Shown: piece after piece, positions 8,406-17,816 of the stretch | How positions within the stretch are numbered: the first letter of the stretch is position 1 | Layout: every line of letters begins with the position of its first letter | Assembly (NCBI GenBank): GCA_022450525.1 | Contig: JAKUQA010000012.1 | Location: 1 to 40,666, forward strand | Direction: 5' to 3' | DNA length: 40,666 bases | From: Dehalococcoidia bacterium | Lineage (GTDB): Bacteria > Chloroflexota > Dehalococcoidia > Lucifugimonadales > UBA6952 | The notes under the pieces: generated by a model | Told to the model about the DNA's origin: nothing | Databases searched by the model: none | Seen by the model: only the letters and a program-made list of their open reading frames with translations | Program-made: the position numbers and the translations under genes

Positions 8406-10793
8406 ATGTTAGAAGTTATATATTCATTAATATTTATAGAATTCCTTGGAATACTGATTTTCCCAATCATATTTACAGTTTTTTGGAAACTACCAGATAG
8501 AGGATACTCCTTTAGTAAATTATTAGCTCTTTTAATATGGGTATATATTATTTGGATTCTTGGCTCATTTACTTTAAATTTGAATTTAGTGATAACTTCT
8601 TCATTTATTTTAGCCATATTGGGAATAATTTCACTTATTACTCTGTATTGTAACTATAGATATATTTTAAGTTTCATTAAGAAAGAATATTCAATGTTTC
8701 TTATTTTTGATCTTTCTTTTCTTATCATCTTTTTCACTTGGATATTTATCAGAAACCTTGATCCAAGTATTTATCATACAGAACAAATCATGGATTTTAC
8801 TATCTTAAATTCAATAATGAATTATTCATATTATCCACCTCAAGATCTTTGGTTTTCTGGGAATTCAATTAATTATTATTACTATGGGTATTTAATATTT
8901 GGCGTGTTTTTCGATTACCTACATATTGACTCCTCTTTAGCTTACAATATATCAATCCCATTAATAGCTGCATTAAGTTCGATAATATTATTTGGTTTAA
9001 TTTGGAATATTACGTATTGTTTAAACTTTTCAAAAAAAACTATATTCTTCATAGCTGCTTCTACTATTATTGTTTTCAATTTCTTTTCAAATCTAGAACC
9101 TATACTAGAATTTTTTAATTCAATTCAAATATTGCCAAAAGAATTTTTATTATGGATTGCTATTGATGGATTAACTTATAACAGCGAAGGGTTTACACTA
9201 TTTCCGAACGATCACTATTGGTGGTGGAGAGCCACACGTGTTATAAATACTTTTGATATTGTATCTAATTCTTCACTCGATTATACGATTACAGAATTCC
9301 CTTTTTTTTCATTTGCTTTGGCAGACTTACATCCACATTTAATAAGCGTCCCTTTTTATTTAATGTTCTTATCATTAATATTTAACTTTATTCTTTTAAA
9401 AGATTATACAAGTATACTTTCTAACTCAAAAATCGTTTCTAATAATATCTTTTTTCTTATTATGTCATTAACTTTTGGATCATTAATTGTTATTAATACT
9501 TGGAATACTCCTTCAATATTACTCCTTTTATTTGGATCATCATTAATTCCCATTAATAATTATTTCGCATTAAACACTTTCCATAGATTTAAAATATCAA
9601 TCCTTGCATCCCTTTTGGGTATCTTTTTCTTTTCACCTTTTTATATGAACTATAAAACTCCAGTCACTGAAATTGGTGCTGTAGGGGAGATATCTTCAAG
9701 ATTCATTCATATCTTTACTGTATGGGGATTATTCATCGCTATAATATTAATATTCTTAGCTTGTATTTATATTAATAAAAAACATTATTTCGTAATAAAG
9801 ACACTTCCTAATATACTGTTAACAATATCCCCAATAATTTTCATTACTATAATTTGGGCATTCATTATTTCATCACTAGAAACAATCAATGATAATTTAA
9901 TTCTATTCGTAATTAATAAAAATGTAGCATTATTATTAATCTCAATTTCATTTATATTCCTATTGTATTTATTAATAACAAAGAAAGAATTATCAATAAC
10001 CTCATATCAAAAGCATCTAACTACAAATTCAATTAATGCTTTCTATTTCATAATAACAATTCTCATCATTGGTACACTATTAATTATCATCCCAGAATAC
10101 ATCTATATAAAAGATCAATTTGGTAATCGAATGAATACTGTATTTAAATTTAGTTTTCAATCCTGGATGTTATTTAGCATTTTGACACCGTTGTTAATTT
10201 ACTCTATCGGTACCTATTTAAAAAAATATAATATTCTCTTTTATATTTGTATAATTGTTATCACATTACTTTGTGTTTACTATTCTTTTGCATTTATTAA
10301 TATGCAAATAAATAATTGGGATAAAACTTTTAATTTAAACGTTCATAAAAACTTCTCTGTAGAAAATAGATTAACACATGACTCTATTGGGTGGATAAAA
10401 AACCATTTACCAAAAGGATCTATAGTTCTAGAAGCCCCAGGCGATAGTTATTCTAATTTTTCCAAAATATCTTCTTTTTCTGGGCATCCTACTGTATTGG
10501 GATGGCGTGGACATCAACGTCAATGGAGACCATTCGATTTAGATGAGATTTCCAAAAGAGAAAAAGACGTTGAAATTATATATTTATCTAATAATATAGA
10601 TCTTGTAAAGGAATTAATAAATCAATATGAAATTAAATATATCTATATAGGAGTTCAAGAAAATATAATGTATGGTAAGGACAATATTTCAAAAAATACA
10701 TTCCGATCATTTGGAAAAAGAATTTATCAATCAGAACAAATGATCAACGGTACCTATATATTTATATATGACGTAACTTTAGCAAATGAGTAA
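8406..10793 (+). CDS. Chlor_Arch_YYY (DUF2298) multi-pass membrane protein
   Basis: A 795-residue integral membrane protein with well over ten hydrophobic segments and a soluble C-terminal tail of about 140 residues. Its landmarks match the DUF2298 / Chlor_Arch_YYY (TIGR03662) family. They are HTEQIMDFTILNSI (124-137), YYPPQDLWFSGNSINYYYYG (142-161), WWWRATRVI (272-280), the TEFPFFSFALADLHPH stretch (296-311), GNRMNTVFKFSFQSW, and GWRGHQRQWR in the tail. The aromatic and acidic residues at loop starts resemble GT-C type glycosyltransferases, whose active-site acid lies in the first outer loop (here Glu126 or Asp130). That enzymatic role is inference; the family has no proven function that I know of. 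It starts 8 bases after ftsY and overlaps the next gene by 8 bases. Confidence 0.88.
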   Translation: MLEVIYSLIFIEFLGILIFPIIFTVFWKLPDRGYSFSKLLALLIWVYIIWILGSFTLNLNLVITSSFILAILGIISLITLYCNYRYILSFIKKEYSMFLIFDLSFLIIFFTWIFIRNLDPSIYHTEQIMDFTILNSIMNYSYYPPQDLWFSGNSINYYYYGYLIFGVFFDYLHIDSSLAYNISIPLIAALSSIILFGLIWNITYCLNFSKKTIFFIAASTIIVFNFFSNLEPILEFFNSIQILPKEFLLWIAIDGLTYNSEGFTLFPNDHYWWWRATRVINTFDIVSNSSLDYTITEFPFFSFALADLHPHLISVPFYLMFLSLIFNFILLKDYTSILSNSKIVSNNIFFLIMSLTFGSLIVINTWNTPSILLLLFGSSLIPINNYFALNTFHRFKISILASLLGIFFFSPFYMNYKTPVTEIGAVGEISSRFIHIFTVWGLFIAIILIFLACIYINKKHYFVIKTLPNILLTISPIIFITIIWAFIISSLETINDNLILFVINKNVALLLISISFIFLLYLLITKKELSITSYQKHLTTNSINAFYFIITILIIGTLLIIIPEYIYIKDQFGNRMNTVFKFSFQSWMLFSILTPLLIYSIGTYLKKYNILFYICIIVITLLCVYYSFAFINMQINNWDKTFNLNVHKNFSVENRLTHDSIGWIKNHLPKGSIVLEAPGDSYSNFSKISSFSGHPTVLGWRGHQRQWRPFDLDEISKREKDVEIIYLSNNIDLVKELINQYEIKYIYIGVQENIMYGKDNISKNTFRSFGKRIYQSEQMINGTYIFIYDVTLANE

Positions 10794-12735
10794 ACAACAA
10801 ACATCATACATATTCTACTTACCATTTGGCTTGATCGTGCTTTTGTCTATATTTATGCATCTTATCCAACTAGATAAACAATCACTACATCATGATGAAA
10901 GTATGCACGTTTTTTATAGCTGGTTTATTTATAAAGGGGATTTGGAAGCATTCAGCAATATTCATTCTCCAATGATGCATGGTCCATTTCAATTTTTTTT
11001 AAATTCATTAGTATTTCATATATTTGGAGATACAAACTATACAGCAAGGTTACTACCGGCAATATTTGGGATTATTTTGACAATATTACCTATATTATTT
11101 CGAAAAGATTTAGGAAATCATTTAACTCTAGTATTTAGTTTCACATTAACCATATCTCCAACTTTACTCTATTTCAGTCGATTCGCTAGAAATGATATCT
11201 ATGTTGCAGTGTGGTCTTTAATCATAATTGCTTGTTTTCTTGGATATAATAATACAGGTAAATTCAAATATCTTATAGTTACTTCATTTATATTAGCATT
11301 ATTTTTTGTTACTAAAGAAAGTGCATATATATTTTCTGCTTTTCTACTCATTTACTTATTTATCACTATAGCATCCAATTTCTTCATATCAATAAACAAA
11401 AAAGATCTGAATCAATTATTTCATGAAAATAAACATACTATTGAATACTTTTTATTTTTATTGATTATATGTTTACCTATTGGGGGTGCTGGATTTATTC
11501 TTTTTCAAGACCAACTAAATTTAACTCTTGGATCAAAAGATTGGCCTAATATTGGGCTTCCAGCTGTAGATTCAACTACACCAGCATTAATTATTACTAT
11601 TACGTTATCTTTAATCTCATTAATACTTATATTTCTAACTCGGATATTATTATCTCTACACTTAATAGATCGCAGTAGTATATGGCTTTCTACAAAAAAA
11701 ATTATATTAATAGTAAGTCTATTCTTTTTTATATTTCTTATTTTCCATACATCATTTTTTACTAAGTTTGATGGAATTAAAATAGCTTTTTGGCAAAGTT
11801 TGGGTTACTGGATTGCTCAACATGACGTGGCGCGAGGTGCACAACCTTGGTTTTACTATATAATGCTTTCTCTTGTATACGAGTACAGTGCAATAATAAT
11901 CGGAACAATATCCTCAATATACTTTATATTTAGAGGAAACACCCAAGAAAGATTCATTGCTAGTTGGGCTTTAATTACATTTTTATTCTATTCCTATGCC
12001 GGCGAAAAAATGCCTTGGCTTTTAGTAGAAGTAATATTACCTTTTTATCTTGTTTCTTTCTTTGGGCTCCATAGGTTTTTTAAATATCTTTCTAGATTAA
12101 ATATTAAAAATTATACTTATGTTTACTACAGTTCTTTATTATTTATATTAATATTATTTCTTTCACCAATTATGTCTACAATTCGTTTGGTTTATGTAAA
12201 CCCTGGCTGGCCAAATGAATTATTAGTATATGTACAATCATCACCTCATATTACTGATATAGATGATCAAATATCAGAGATTGCAAAACAAAGTAATAAA
12301 CATAACATATTAACAATTCAAATCGATTCTACTGATGGATTTAGTTGGCCATGGGCTTGGTATTTTCGAAATTATGATTCAGTTAGTTATCGTGATTTTA
12401 CTAATAATCCTTTCACAAATCCAAATCAAGCAGCTGATATTGTACTTTTATCGGATCGTAATAAATTAAAAAATAATTACTTTTTAAATCAACATCATAA
12501 ACCAGAGATGTATATTCATCGTTGGTGGAATCCTGAAACGTACAAGGAATTTAGTTTAGCAAACATAACATTTGTACCCGAGATTACTAATAATGGTTGC
12601 AAATTATTAGACTATTTTATTAATAGGAGATTTGACTCAAGTGTTGGTTCTATTTATGCGAATATATACGTGAGAAAGTCACTTTCAGAACCTTTAGATA
12701 TTGCTGTATTAAATCATGAAAAATCTTCTTGCTAA
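10786..12735 (+). CDS. TIGR03663-type membrane protein, GT-C glycosyltransferase-like
   Basis: A 649-residue multi-pass protein of the TIGR03663 / 'flippase activity-associated protein Agl23' type. The first outer loop has HHDESMHVFYSW (35-46), where DE is the usual catalytic or metal-binding position of ArnT/PMT-like GT-C enzymes, and HGPFQFFL (65-72). YFSRFARNDIY (129-139) and TKESAYI follow, and GEKMPWLLVEVILPF lies mid-protein. A soluble tail of roughly 200 residues, beginning near PGWPNELL, resembles the C-terminal domains of these enzymes. A polyprenyl-phosphate-sugar donor and a lipid or protein acceptor are inferred from the fold. It overlaps the DUF2298 gene by 8 bases and precedes a flippase-like gene by 18 bases, so the three likely form one pathway. 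Confidence 0.85.
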   Translation: MSKQQTSYIFYLPFGLIVLLSIFMHLIQLDKQSLHHDESMHVFYSWFIYKGDLEAFSNIHSPMMHGPFQFFLNSLVFHIFGDTNYTARLLPAIFGIILTILPILFRKDLGNHLTLVFSFTLTISPTLLYFSRFARNDIYVAVWSLIIIACFLGYNNTGKFKYLIVTSFILALFFVTKESAYIFSAFLLIYLFITIASNFFISINKKDLNQLFHENKHTIEYFLFLLIICLPIGGAGFILFQDQLNLTLGSKDWPNIGLPAVDSTTPALIITITLSLISLILIFLTRILLSLHLIDRSSIWLSTKKIILIVSLFFFIFLIFHTSFFTKFDGIKIAFWQSLGYWIAQHDVARGAQPWFYYIMLSLVYEYSAIIIGTISSIYFIFRGNTQERFIASWALITFLFYSYAGEKMPWLLVEVILPFYLVSFFGLHRFFKYLSRLNIKNYTYVYYSSLLFILILFLSPIMSTIRLVYVNPGWPNELLVYVQSSPHITDIDDQISEIAKQSNKHNILTIQIDSTDGFSWPWAWYFRNYDSVSYRDFTNNPFTNPNQAADIVLLSDRNKLKNNYFLNQHHKPEMYIHRWWNPETYKEFSLANITFVPEITNNGCKLLDYFINRRFDSSVGSIYANIYVRKSLSEPLDIAVLNHEKSSC

Positions 12736-12753
12736 TCGTCTATACTATATATT

Positions 12754-13818
12754 ATGAACTACATATTAAAAACAATAATAGGTTTAGTTATCACAATCCT
12801 GTTGATGTCTGTCTTCTTCTATGCAGCTGGTTTTGAAGAGGTACTTACTTCTTTATCTGAAGTCAAACTTATTTTTTTGATACCCTCAATAATTCTCTAT
12901 TTTATTTCACTTTATATAAGAACACTCCGTTGGCAATATATATTAAAAACTGTTTTAAATATACGAGCGTGGATATTATTTAAATCTATTTCAATAGGAT
13001 ATTCGGCTAACAATATATTACCTGTAAGGTTAGGGGAGTTAATTCGTTTATATTATGTTGCCAAGATCTCAAAAATTTCTAAAAGCACCACTCTTGGTAC
13101 TATAATCACTGAAAGAATAATGGATGCATTAACATTGATTGCCTGTGTCGCAGTGATTTTATTAGGATTTTTGATAACAGACATCATTCAACTTGAATTA
13201 TTATTTTCAATTGAAAATCTGGTGATATCAACTTTGACTATTGGATCTTTAGCTATATTAGTGATATTTTTCTTATTAATTTGGTTGATAAAAGACCCGA
13301 AGATAATAGAAAGATTTATTGAACGTATTTTTCGTAGACTGTCGGATACCACATTAAAAAAAATAATACATATCTATAATTATTTTATACAGGGATTAAT
13401 CACTTTAGGAAGTTTTCGTAAAATTTCATTCATTTTTTTTATATCATTAAGTGTATGGTTATTTGAATTTATCCTAGCATACCTACTTGTTATAAGTTTG
13501 GGAATAGAAAATTTCAAATATGAAAATTTCACACTATTCTTTATTCTTTGTTTATCTATATCAGTTGCTAATCTTGCAACTAGTATCCCATTGACACAAG
13601 GAGGTATTGGTCCTTTTGAATTAGGTGGATCTTTAATCTTAATAATGTTTGGTATCGATTCTTCGTATGCTGGTGCGTTTATGATACTACTACATGCTTT
13701 GTTGTTAATACCGATAACACTTGTTGGTTTATTATTTTTATTTACTGGAGAAGAATCCTTCTTTGAAATTATGAGAAATTCATCTAAACTTAATAACAAT
13801 GAAAAAACCAAACAATAA
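12754..13818 (+). CDS. UPF0104 / LPG-synthase transmembrane domain flippase-like protein
   Basis: A 354-residue protein of about eight transmembrane helices, the stand-alone membrane domain family that includes archaeal AglD and the flippase half of MprF. The conserved loop SIGYSANNILPVRLGELIRLYY (80-101) carries the family's N-LPARLGE-type signature, followed by TTLGTIITERIMDAL, and PLTQGGIGPFELGG near 280-292. No C-terminal aminoacyl-transfer domain is present, so it is not a full lysyl-phosphatidylglycerol synthase. In glycan clusters such proteins are proposed to move or modify lipid-linked intermediates. The start follows a short AT-rich gap with no obvious Shine-Dalgarno site. The 3' end overlaps the next gene by 20 bases. 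Confidence 0.8.
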   Translation: MNYILKTIIGLVITILLMSVFFYAAGFEEVLTSLSEVKLIFLIPSIILYFISLYIRTLRWQYILKTVLNIRAWILFKSISIGYSANNILPVRLGELIRLYYVAKISKISKSTTLGTIITERIMDALTLIACVAVILLGFLITDIIQLELLFSIENLVISTLTIGSLAILVIFFLLIWLIKDPKIIERFIERIFRRLSDTTLKKIIHIYNYFIQGLITLGSFRKISFIFFISLSVWLFEFILAYLLVISLGIENFKYENFTLFFILCLSISVANLATSIPLTQGGIGPFELGGSLILIMFGIDSSYAGAFMILLHALLLIPITLVGLLFLFTGEESFFEIMRNSSKLNNNEKTKQ

Positions 13819-15127
13819 AAACATAGCTATTATCGGAGGCGGTTATTCAGGCCTTAGTGCAGCTCATGAATTCATTAAAAAGGGCTACACTGTTCAAATA
13901 TACGAAGCAGCTCCTTTTTTAGGGGGATTAGCTTCAACGTTTGATATTGGTGAGGCGCAGGTAGAAAAATTTTACCACCATTTATTCTTGTCTGATCAAC
14001 ACCTTATAGATTTACTAAAAGAATTTGATTTAGATCAACACATAATATGGAAAAACTCATCTACATCATATTTTTACGATGGAAAAATATATCCTTTTAC
14101 AACACCATTAGACCTATTAAAATTTTCACCTGTTAATTTAATTAATCGCATTCGAATGGGGCTTTTAGCTCTTTATTTGCAGCGTGTAAAAAAATGGGAA
14201 AAATATGAAAAAATAACTGCAGCTGATTATATGAAAAAATATGCAGGCTCTCAAAATTACAAAATTATATGGGAGCCATTATTAAAAGGAAAATTTAGTG
14301 ACTACTATGAAGATGTTAGTATGTCGTGGTTATGGAGTAAATTTGCAACACGTGTTGCATCACGAGATAAAACCTTTCAGGAGCAACTAGGATACATTGA
14401 AGGTAGTTGGGATATACTCACTAATGCTCTAGCTCAGTATATTATTAATAAGGGTTCTACTATTCATTTGCAAACACGAGTTACAAAAATACATGTGGAA
14501 AACAATAAAGTTATAGGATTGGATACTGTTGATAGCCTGGGAAATACAGAAAGGCAAAACTTTGATGTAATACTTTCAACAATTCCTACTTTTTATCTTC
14601 CAAATTTAATTGAAGAACTACCTGATGATTATAAGAAACGTTTGACTGATATCCAATATGAAGGCGCTATAGCAGCTGTATGGTTTCTAAATAAACCGTT
14701 AAGTAATTCTTATTGGATGAATATATCTGACCCAAATATTCCCTTTTTACTCGCTCTAGAGCATACAAATTTATTTAATTCTGATCTCTATAATGGAAAT
14801 CATATTTTGTATACTGCTGACTATGTAACTCAGACTGATCCACGATGGCAAATAGATGATGAAAATATTATAAATTCCTACATACCCCATTTACAAAAAA
14901 TAAATCCTTCTTTTGACAGATCTTGGATTAATAAAACTTATATTCATAAGGAACGTGCTGCACAGCCTGTTGTAACGTTAAACTACTCTGAGAAAATTCC
15001 TAATACTAAGTCACCAATTGATGGATTATGGTTAGCAGCGATGAGCCAAGTTTATCCACAGGATAGGGGGACTAATTATAGTATTGGCTTAGGTAAGAAG
15101 GTTGCAGAGGATATTATAAATAAATAA
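13799..15127 (+). CDS. FAD-dependent amine-oxidase/UDP-galactopyranose-mutase-like oxidoreductase
   Basis: A 442-residue flavoprotein with no membrane segment. The dinucleotide-binding fold is clear: NIAIIGGGYSGLSAAHEF (8-25), the ribose-binding Glu36, and LGGLAST (41-47), where phytoene desaturases, monoamine oxidases and UDP-galactopyranose mutases bind the flavin. The C-terminal FAD motif is GLWLAAMSQVYPQDRGTNYS near the end. VEKFYHHLF (55-63) after the GG motif is shared with sugar-cluster relatives. Because it ends a run of membrane glycan genes, the substrate may be a nucleotide sugar, a lipid-linked sugar or a polyprenyl chain; this is inference. It overlaps the flippase-like gene by 20 bases, and its TAA lies inside the terminator stem. 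Confidence 0.82.
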   Translation: MKKPNNKNIAIIGGGYSGLSAAHEFIKKGYTVQIYEAAPFLGGLASTFDIGEAQVEKFYHHLFLSDQHLIDLLKEFDLDQHIIWKNSSTSYFYDGKIYPFTTPLDLLKFSPVNLINRIRMGLLALYLQRVKKWEKYEKITAADYMKKYAGSQNYKIIWEPLLKGKFSDYYEDVSMSWLWSKFATRVASRDKTFQEQLGYIEGSWDILTNALAQYIINKGSTIHLQTRVTKIHVENNKVIGLDTVDSLGNTERQNFDVILSTIPTFYLPNLIEELPDDYKKRLTDIQYEGAIAAVWFLNKPLSNSYWMNISDPNIPFLLALEHTNLFNSDLYNGNHILYTADYVTQTDPRWQIDDENIINSYIPHLQKINPSFDRSWINKTYIHKERAAQPVVTLNYSEKIPNTKSPIDGLWLAAMSQVYPQDRGTNYSIGLGKKVAEDIINK

Positions 15128-15150
15128 AGGGAGCATACGCTCCCTTTATT
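15123..15150. terminator. Bidirectional intrinsic terminator
   Basis: A perfect 12-base inverted repeat (AATAAAGGGAGC, loop ATAC, GCTCCCTTTATT) follows the oxidoreductase stop and is followed on the plus strand by TTGTGTTTTA. Read from the other side it ends the permease genes and is followed by TTATTTATAA. The stem's six G:C pairs stand out in this AT-rich window. It sits between convergent operons and should serve both. Confidence 0.85.
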
Positions 15151-15170
15151 TTGTGTTTTATTTGTTTATG

Positions 15171-16073
15171 TTAGCGACCACGCAGTTTCGGATCAAAAGT
15201 ATCTCTTAATGCGTCACCGAAAACATTAAATCCAAGAACTAACCATGTAATTGCTACACCAGGTACGATAACCATCCAAGGTGCTGATATTGCATATAAC
15301 ATGACAGAACCTGATAATAATCTTCCCCAAGATGGATGGGGCGGTGGAACACCTAGTCCCAAAAAGCTTAAGGAAGCTTCTGTAAGAATTGCTGTACCTA
15401 ACAAACTACTTGCTAAAACAAGATATGGTGCCATTACATTTGGAGTAATATGTCTCCACATTATTCTAGATGGTTTACATCCAATCGCTCGAGCAGCATC
15501 GATATATACATTTTCTTTACACGAAAGAACAGATCCTCTCATAACTCGAACAGTTCTCGGTATAAAGATAATTGATAAGGCTATAACAACTGTATCAATA
15601 CCTCCTGAACCTACGTCTGTCGCCATTAATGCAAGAGCTAGAAGAATACCCGGAATAGATAACATGATCTCCGTTATTCTTTGTATTAAGTTATCAATAC
15701 CTCCACCAAAAAATCCACTCATTACACCAAATATAAGTCCAATAACACTACCTATCGCAACAGAAATAAATCCAACTTGAGCAGAGATAACTGCACCGCC
15801 GATAATTCGTGCCCATAAATCACGACCAAAGTCATCAGTACCAAAAAAGTGCTGGGCGTTTGGTGACTGTAATCTATCAGGAACATTAGTTTCATTTGGA
15901 TCATAACGTTTAATCACTGGATTAAGTAATGCAGCTGCTAAAATTACTAGTACCATAAATAATCCAACAGCACCTATAGTTCGTTTTCGACACCATGCAC
16001 CAAACATTTTTAGTAAATGCAAAACACGGTTTTCTTTTTCCGCAAATTCTATTTCATTAACATCTGTAGCCAT
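15171..16073 (-). CDS. Dipeptide/oligopeptide-type ABC transporter permease (DppC/OppC-like)
   Basis: A 300-residue inner-membrane permease. The N-terminal OppC_N helix is followed by YDPNETNVPDRLQSPN and FFGTDDFGRDLWARIIGGA, the hallmark of DppC/OppC subunits, then a BPD_transp_1 domain with five helices. The ATPase-docking loop reads AARAIGCKPSRIMWRHITPN. A TTG two codons upstream would lie only one base after the GAGG ribosome binding site, whereas the ATG at 16073 is 7 bases from it, so I take the ATG. It follows the DppB-like gene by about 12 bases. Neither ATPases nor a solute-binding protein are encoded nearby, so the partners must be elsewhere. Peptides are the usual substrates, but nickel, glycosides and other solutes use the same family. 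Confidence 0.9.
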   Translation of the reverse strand: MATDVNEIEFAEKENRVLHLLKMFGAWCRKRTIGAVGLFMVLVILAAALLNPVIKRYDPNETNVPDRLQSPNAQHFFGTDDFGRDLWARIIGGAVISAQVGFISVAIGSVIGLIFGVMSGFFGGGIDNLIQRITEIMLSIPGILLALALMATDVGSGGIDTVVIALSIIFIPRTVRVMRGSVLSCKENVYIDAARAIGCKPSRIMWRHITPNVMAPYLVLASSLLGTAILTEASLSFLGLGVPPPHPSWGRLLSGSVMLYAISAPWMVIVPGVAITWLVLGFNVFGDALRDTFDPKLRGR

Positions 16074-16085
16074 TTTCAAACCTCG

Positions 16086-17045
16086 TTAATTATTACTGAT
16101 ACGTGGGTCAAGCCACCCATATATTATATCAACCAGTAGATTGATAAAGACAAATATAAATGCAAATACAAGTATTAATGCTTGTACAGTTGTGTAGTCT
16201 CTGTTTCTGATTGCTTCGATTAAGTGAACACCAATACCTGGAATGGAGAATACTGTTTCACTAACAACAGTACCACCAAGAAGACCTCCAACCGACATAC
16301 TTACAACAGTTACAACTGGAATCATTGAATTTTTTAAAACATGTCTCCAAATAACAACTGTATTAGCTAGCCCTTTAGCGCGAGCAGTTCTAATATAATC
16401 TTCTCTCAAAACTTCTAACATTGTGGAGCGTGTCATACGTGTCACAATTGCCATTAGGTTGAAACCAATAATCAACGCTGGAAATATTAATTGCGCCATA
16501 TTTGCTCCAGGGTCCTCCCATAAATAGTTTCGCCCAAGTGGTGGCATCCACCGCCAAACCCTAACTGTGAGCATTAAAATCATTAATCCTTCCCAGAAAG
16601 CTGGAAGAGCTAGGAAAAAGATACTGAAGAATCGAGCAATGGCATCAATCCAGGTATCTTGTTTCAATGCAGAAATTATTCCGAGCGGTACACCAACTAG
16701 ACAGCCAATGATAACTGACATTATTGCAAGTTGTCCCGTAATTGGCATTCGTATCATTATTTCGTCTGCAACTGGAAGTCTATTCCACATAGAATTTCCC
16801 AAGTCACCCATAGGTATCCCTTTAATCCAATCCCAATATTGTTGATATAAGGGATTATTGGTTCCTAATTCCTCACGAAGTTTTTCGAGTGAGGCGGGAT
16901 CTACTGCAGCAGCACCTTCTTCTCCTGCAAGCAATGCGTATGCGATATCTCCTGGAACCACACGCATTAAAAGGAATACAAACAATGTCGCTCCCAACAA
17001 TGTAGGTATCATAAATAACAATCTTCTTATGATAAAGGTCTGCAT
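16086..17045 (-). CDS. Dipeptide/oligopeptide-type ABC transporter permease (DppB/OppB-like)
   Basis: A 319-residue permease with six helices. The start MQTFIIRRLLFMIPTLLGAT and the following FVFLLMRVVPGD are diagnostic of DppB/OppB subunits. The docking loop is RTARAKGLANTVVIWRHVLK, followed by NSMIPVVTV and, near the end, ETVFSIPGIGVHL and YTTVQALILVFAFIFVFINL. Residues 41-47 (GEEGAAA) form a short insert in the first periplasmic loop, which is variable in the family. The ATG is well placed behind GAGGT. It is transcribed first of the two permease genes from a plausible promoter about 65 bases upstream. Together with the DppC-like protein it forms the membrane channel of a five-part importer whose other parts are not in the window. 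Confidence 0.92.
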   Translation of the reverse strand: MQTFIIRRLLFMIPTLLGATLFVFLLMRVVPGDIAYALLAGEEGAAAVDPASLEKLREELGTNNPLYQQYWDWIKGIPMGDLGNSMWNRLPVADEIMIRMPITGQLAIMSVIIGCLVGVPLGIISALKQDTWIDAIARFFSIFFLALPAFWEGLMILMLTVRVWRWMPPLGRNYLWEDPGANMAQLIFPALIIGFNLMAIVTRMTRSTMLEVLREDYIRTARAKGLANTVVIWRHVLKNSMIPVVTVVSMSVGGLLGGTVVSETVFSIPGIGVHLIEAIRNRDYTTVQALILVFAFIFVFINLLVDIIYGWLDPRISNN

Positions 17046-17108
17046 AGTTTACCTCGATAAATATAATTATCTATTTTATTTCAACAATAACTAGAGTTAA
17101 CTTGCTAG

Positions 17109-17137
17109 ATTGTATGCAAAAGTTTTCAATCTTGCAA
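17109..17137 (-). promoter_or_regulatory. Candidate promoter of the dppBC-like permease genes
   Basis: On the minus strand TTGCAA (17137-17132) and TACAAT (17114-17109) are separated by exactly 17 bases, about 64 bases ahead of the start codon. The same interval contains an AGATTG/CAATCT inverted repeat flanking the spacer, which could bind a regulator. The rest of this 167-base gap shows no gene. Confidence 0.4.
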
Positions 17138-17212
17138 TATAAATATCTAATTCTAAAGGCATTTTATATATATTTATAAATTTTGCAACTATTTAATAAG
17201 TATTTATTAGAA

Positions 17213-17719
17213 TTATTCTAATTCTGCATTTACTACAGGAAACATTACTATCGGAATTAACCCGTAATCCGATTCATACAATTTTGTAAAATGCAGGGCG
17301 ATTAAACAATCACATTTACTGTAAGCTTCAAATTCAACAACTGAATCTACTCCATCTTCATACAATGGAACAATTTCGGGCCTAATAAAAAACTCAAATT
17401 TTTTATTTTGTAATGTGTGTAAAGTAAATGAGGCAACTGATCCATCTTTATTATATTCTAACATACGAATATATCCACCAGCTTCTAAAATATCCGGTGG
17501 ATTTTTAGTACTTTTACCCGGACCAAATCTATGAGGAATAGTTAATCCTCCCCAGGGACTATTATAATAATTTGAAAGAACCTTTTCTTCATATTTCATA
17601 TTAGAAAGATAAATTTGGTGATTAATTCCTCGAATTATTAAATAGCCAGACAATATTAATGAAAGAGAAATCAATATTAAAAAAATTATTCCTTTTTTAT
17701 TATTCACTATAATTTTCAT
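17213..17719 (-). CDS. Hypothetical single-pass membrane-anchored protein
   Basis: A 168-residue protein I do not recognise. One hydrophobic segment (about 10-29) follows a lysine-rich start (KIIVNNKKG), so the remaining roughly 135 residues should face outside. That part opens with NSPWGGLTIPHRFGPGKS and is rich in beta-type sequence. It contains two cysteines in a CDC arrangement (SKCDCLIALHF), which might bind metal or form a disulfide with a partner. It lies alone between the permease promoter and a divergently transcribed lipoprotein gene, with no Shine-Dalgarno site in front of its ATG. Coding status rests on the intact frame, the plausible topology and the lack of a competing frame. 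Confidence 0.6.
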   Translation of the reverse strand: MKIIVNNKKGIIFLILISLSLILSGYLIIRGINHQIYLSNMKYEEKVLSNYYNSPWGGLTIPHRFGPGKSTKNPPDILEAGGYIRMLEYNKDGSVASFTLHTLQNKKFEFFIRPEIVPLYEDGVDSVVEFEAYSKCDCLIALHFTKLYESDYGLIPIVMFPVVNAELE

Positions 17720-17748
17720 AGATTATTATCCAAAAGTGTAAAACATTG

Positions 17749-17777
17749 TTGCATTACCATACTAAATTATTTATACT
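17749..17777 (+). promoter_or_regulatory. Candidate promoter of the lipoprotein/nuo-like run
   Basis: TTGCAT (17749-17754) and TATACT (17772-17777) are 17 bases apart, about 40 bases upstream of the lipoprotein ATG and just ahead of its GGGAGG ribosome binding site. The -35 box resembles the one proposed for the permease genes (TTGCAA). Confidence 0.4.
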
Positions 17778-17816
17778 GACGCTACTTTTTAAATATATAT
17801 GGGAGGAAGTGAACTC

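Noticed and set aside
12754-13818. Lysyl-phosphatidylglycerol synthase MprF
   Set aside because: Only the membrane domain is present; the C-terminal transfer domain is absent.
15301-15780. Plus-strand frame inside the DppC-like gene
   Set aside because: Shadow of a conserved permease; its translation shows no recognisable domain.
16074-16079. TTG start two codons before the DppC-like ATG
   Set aside because: Only one base separates it from the GAGG site, too close for initiation.
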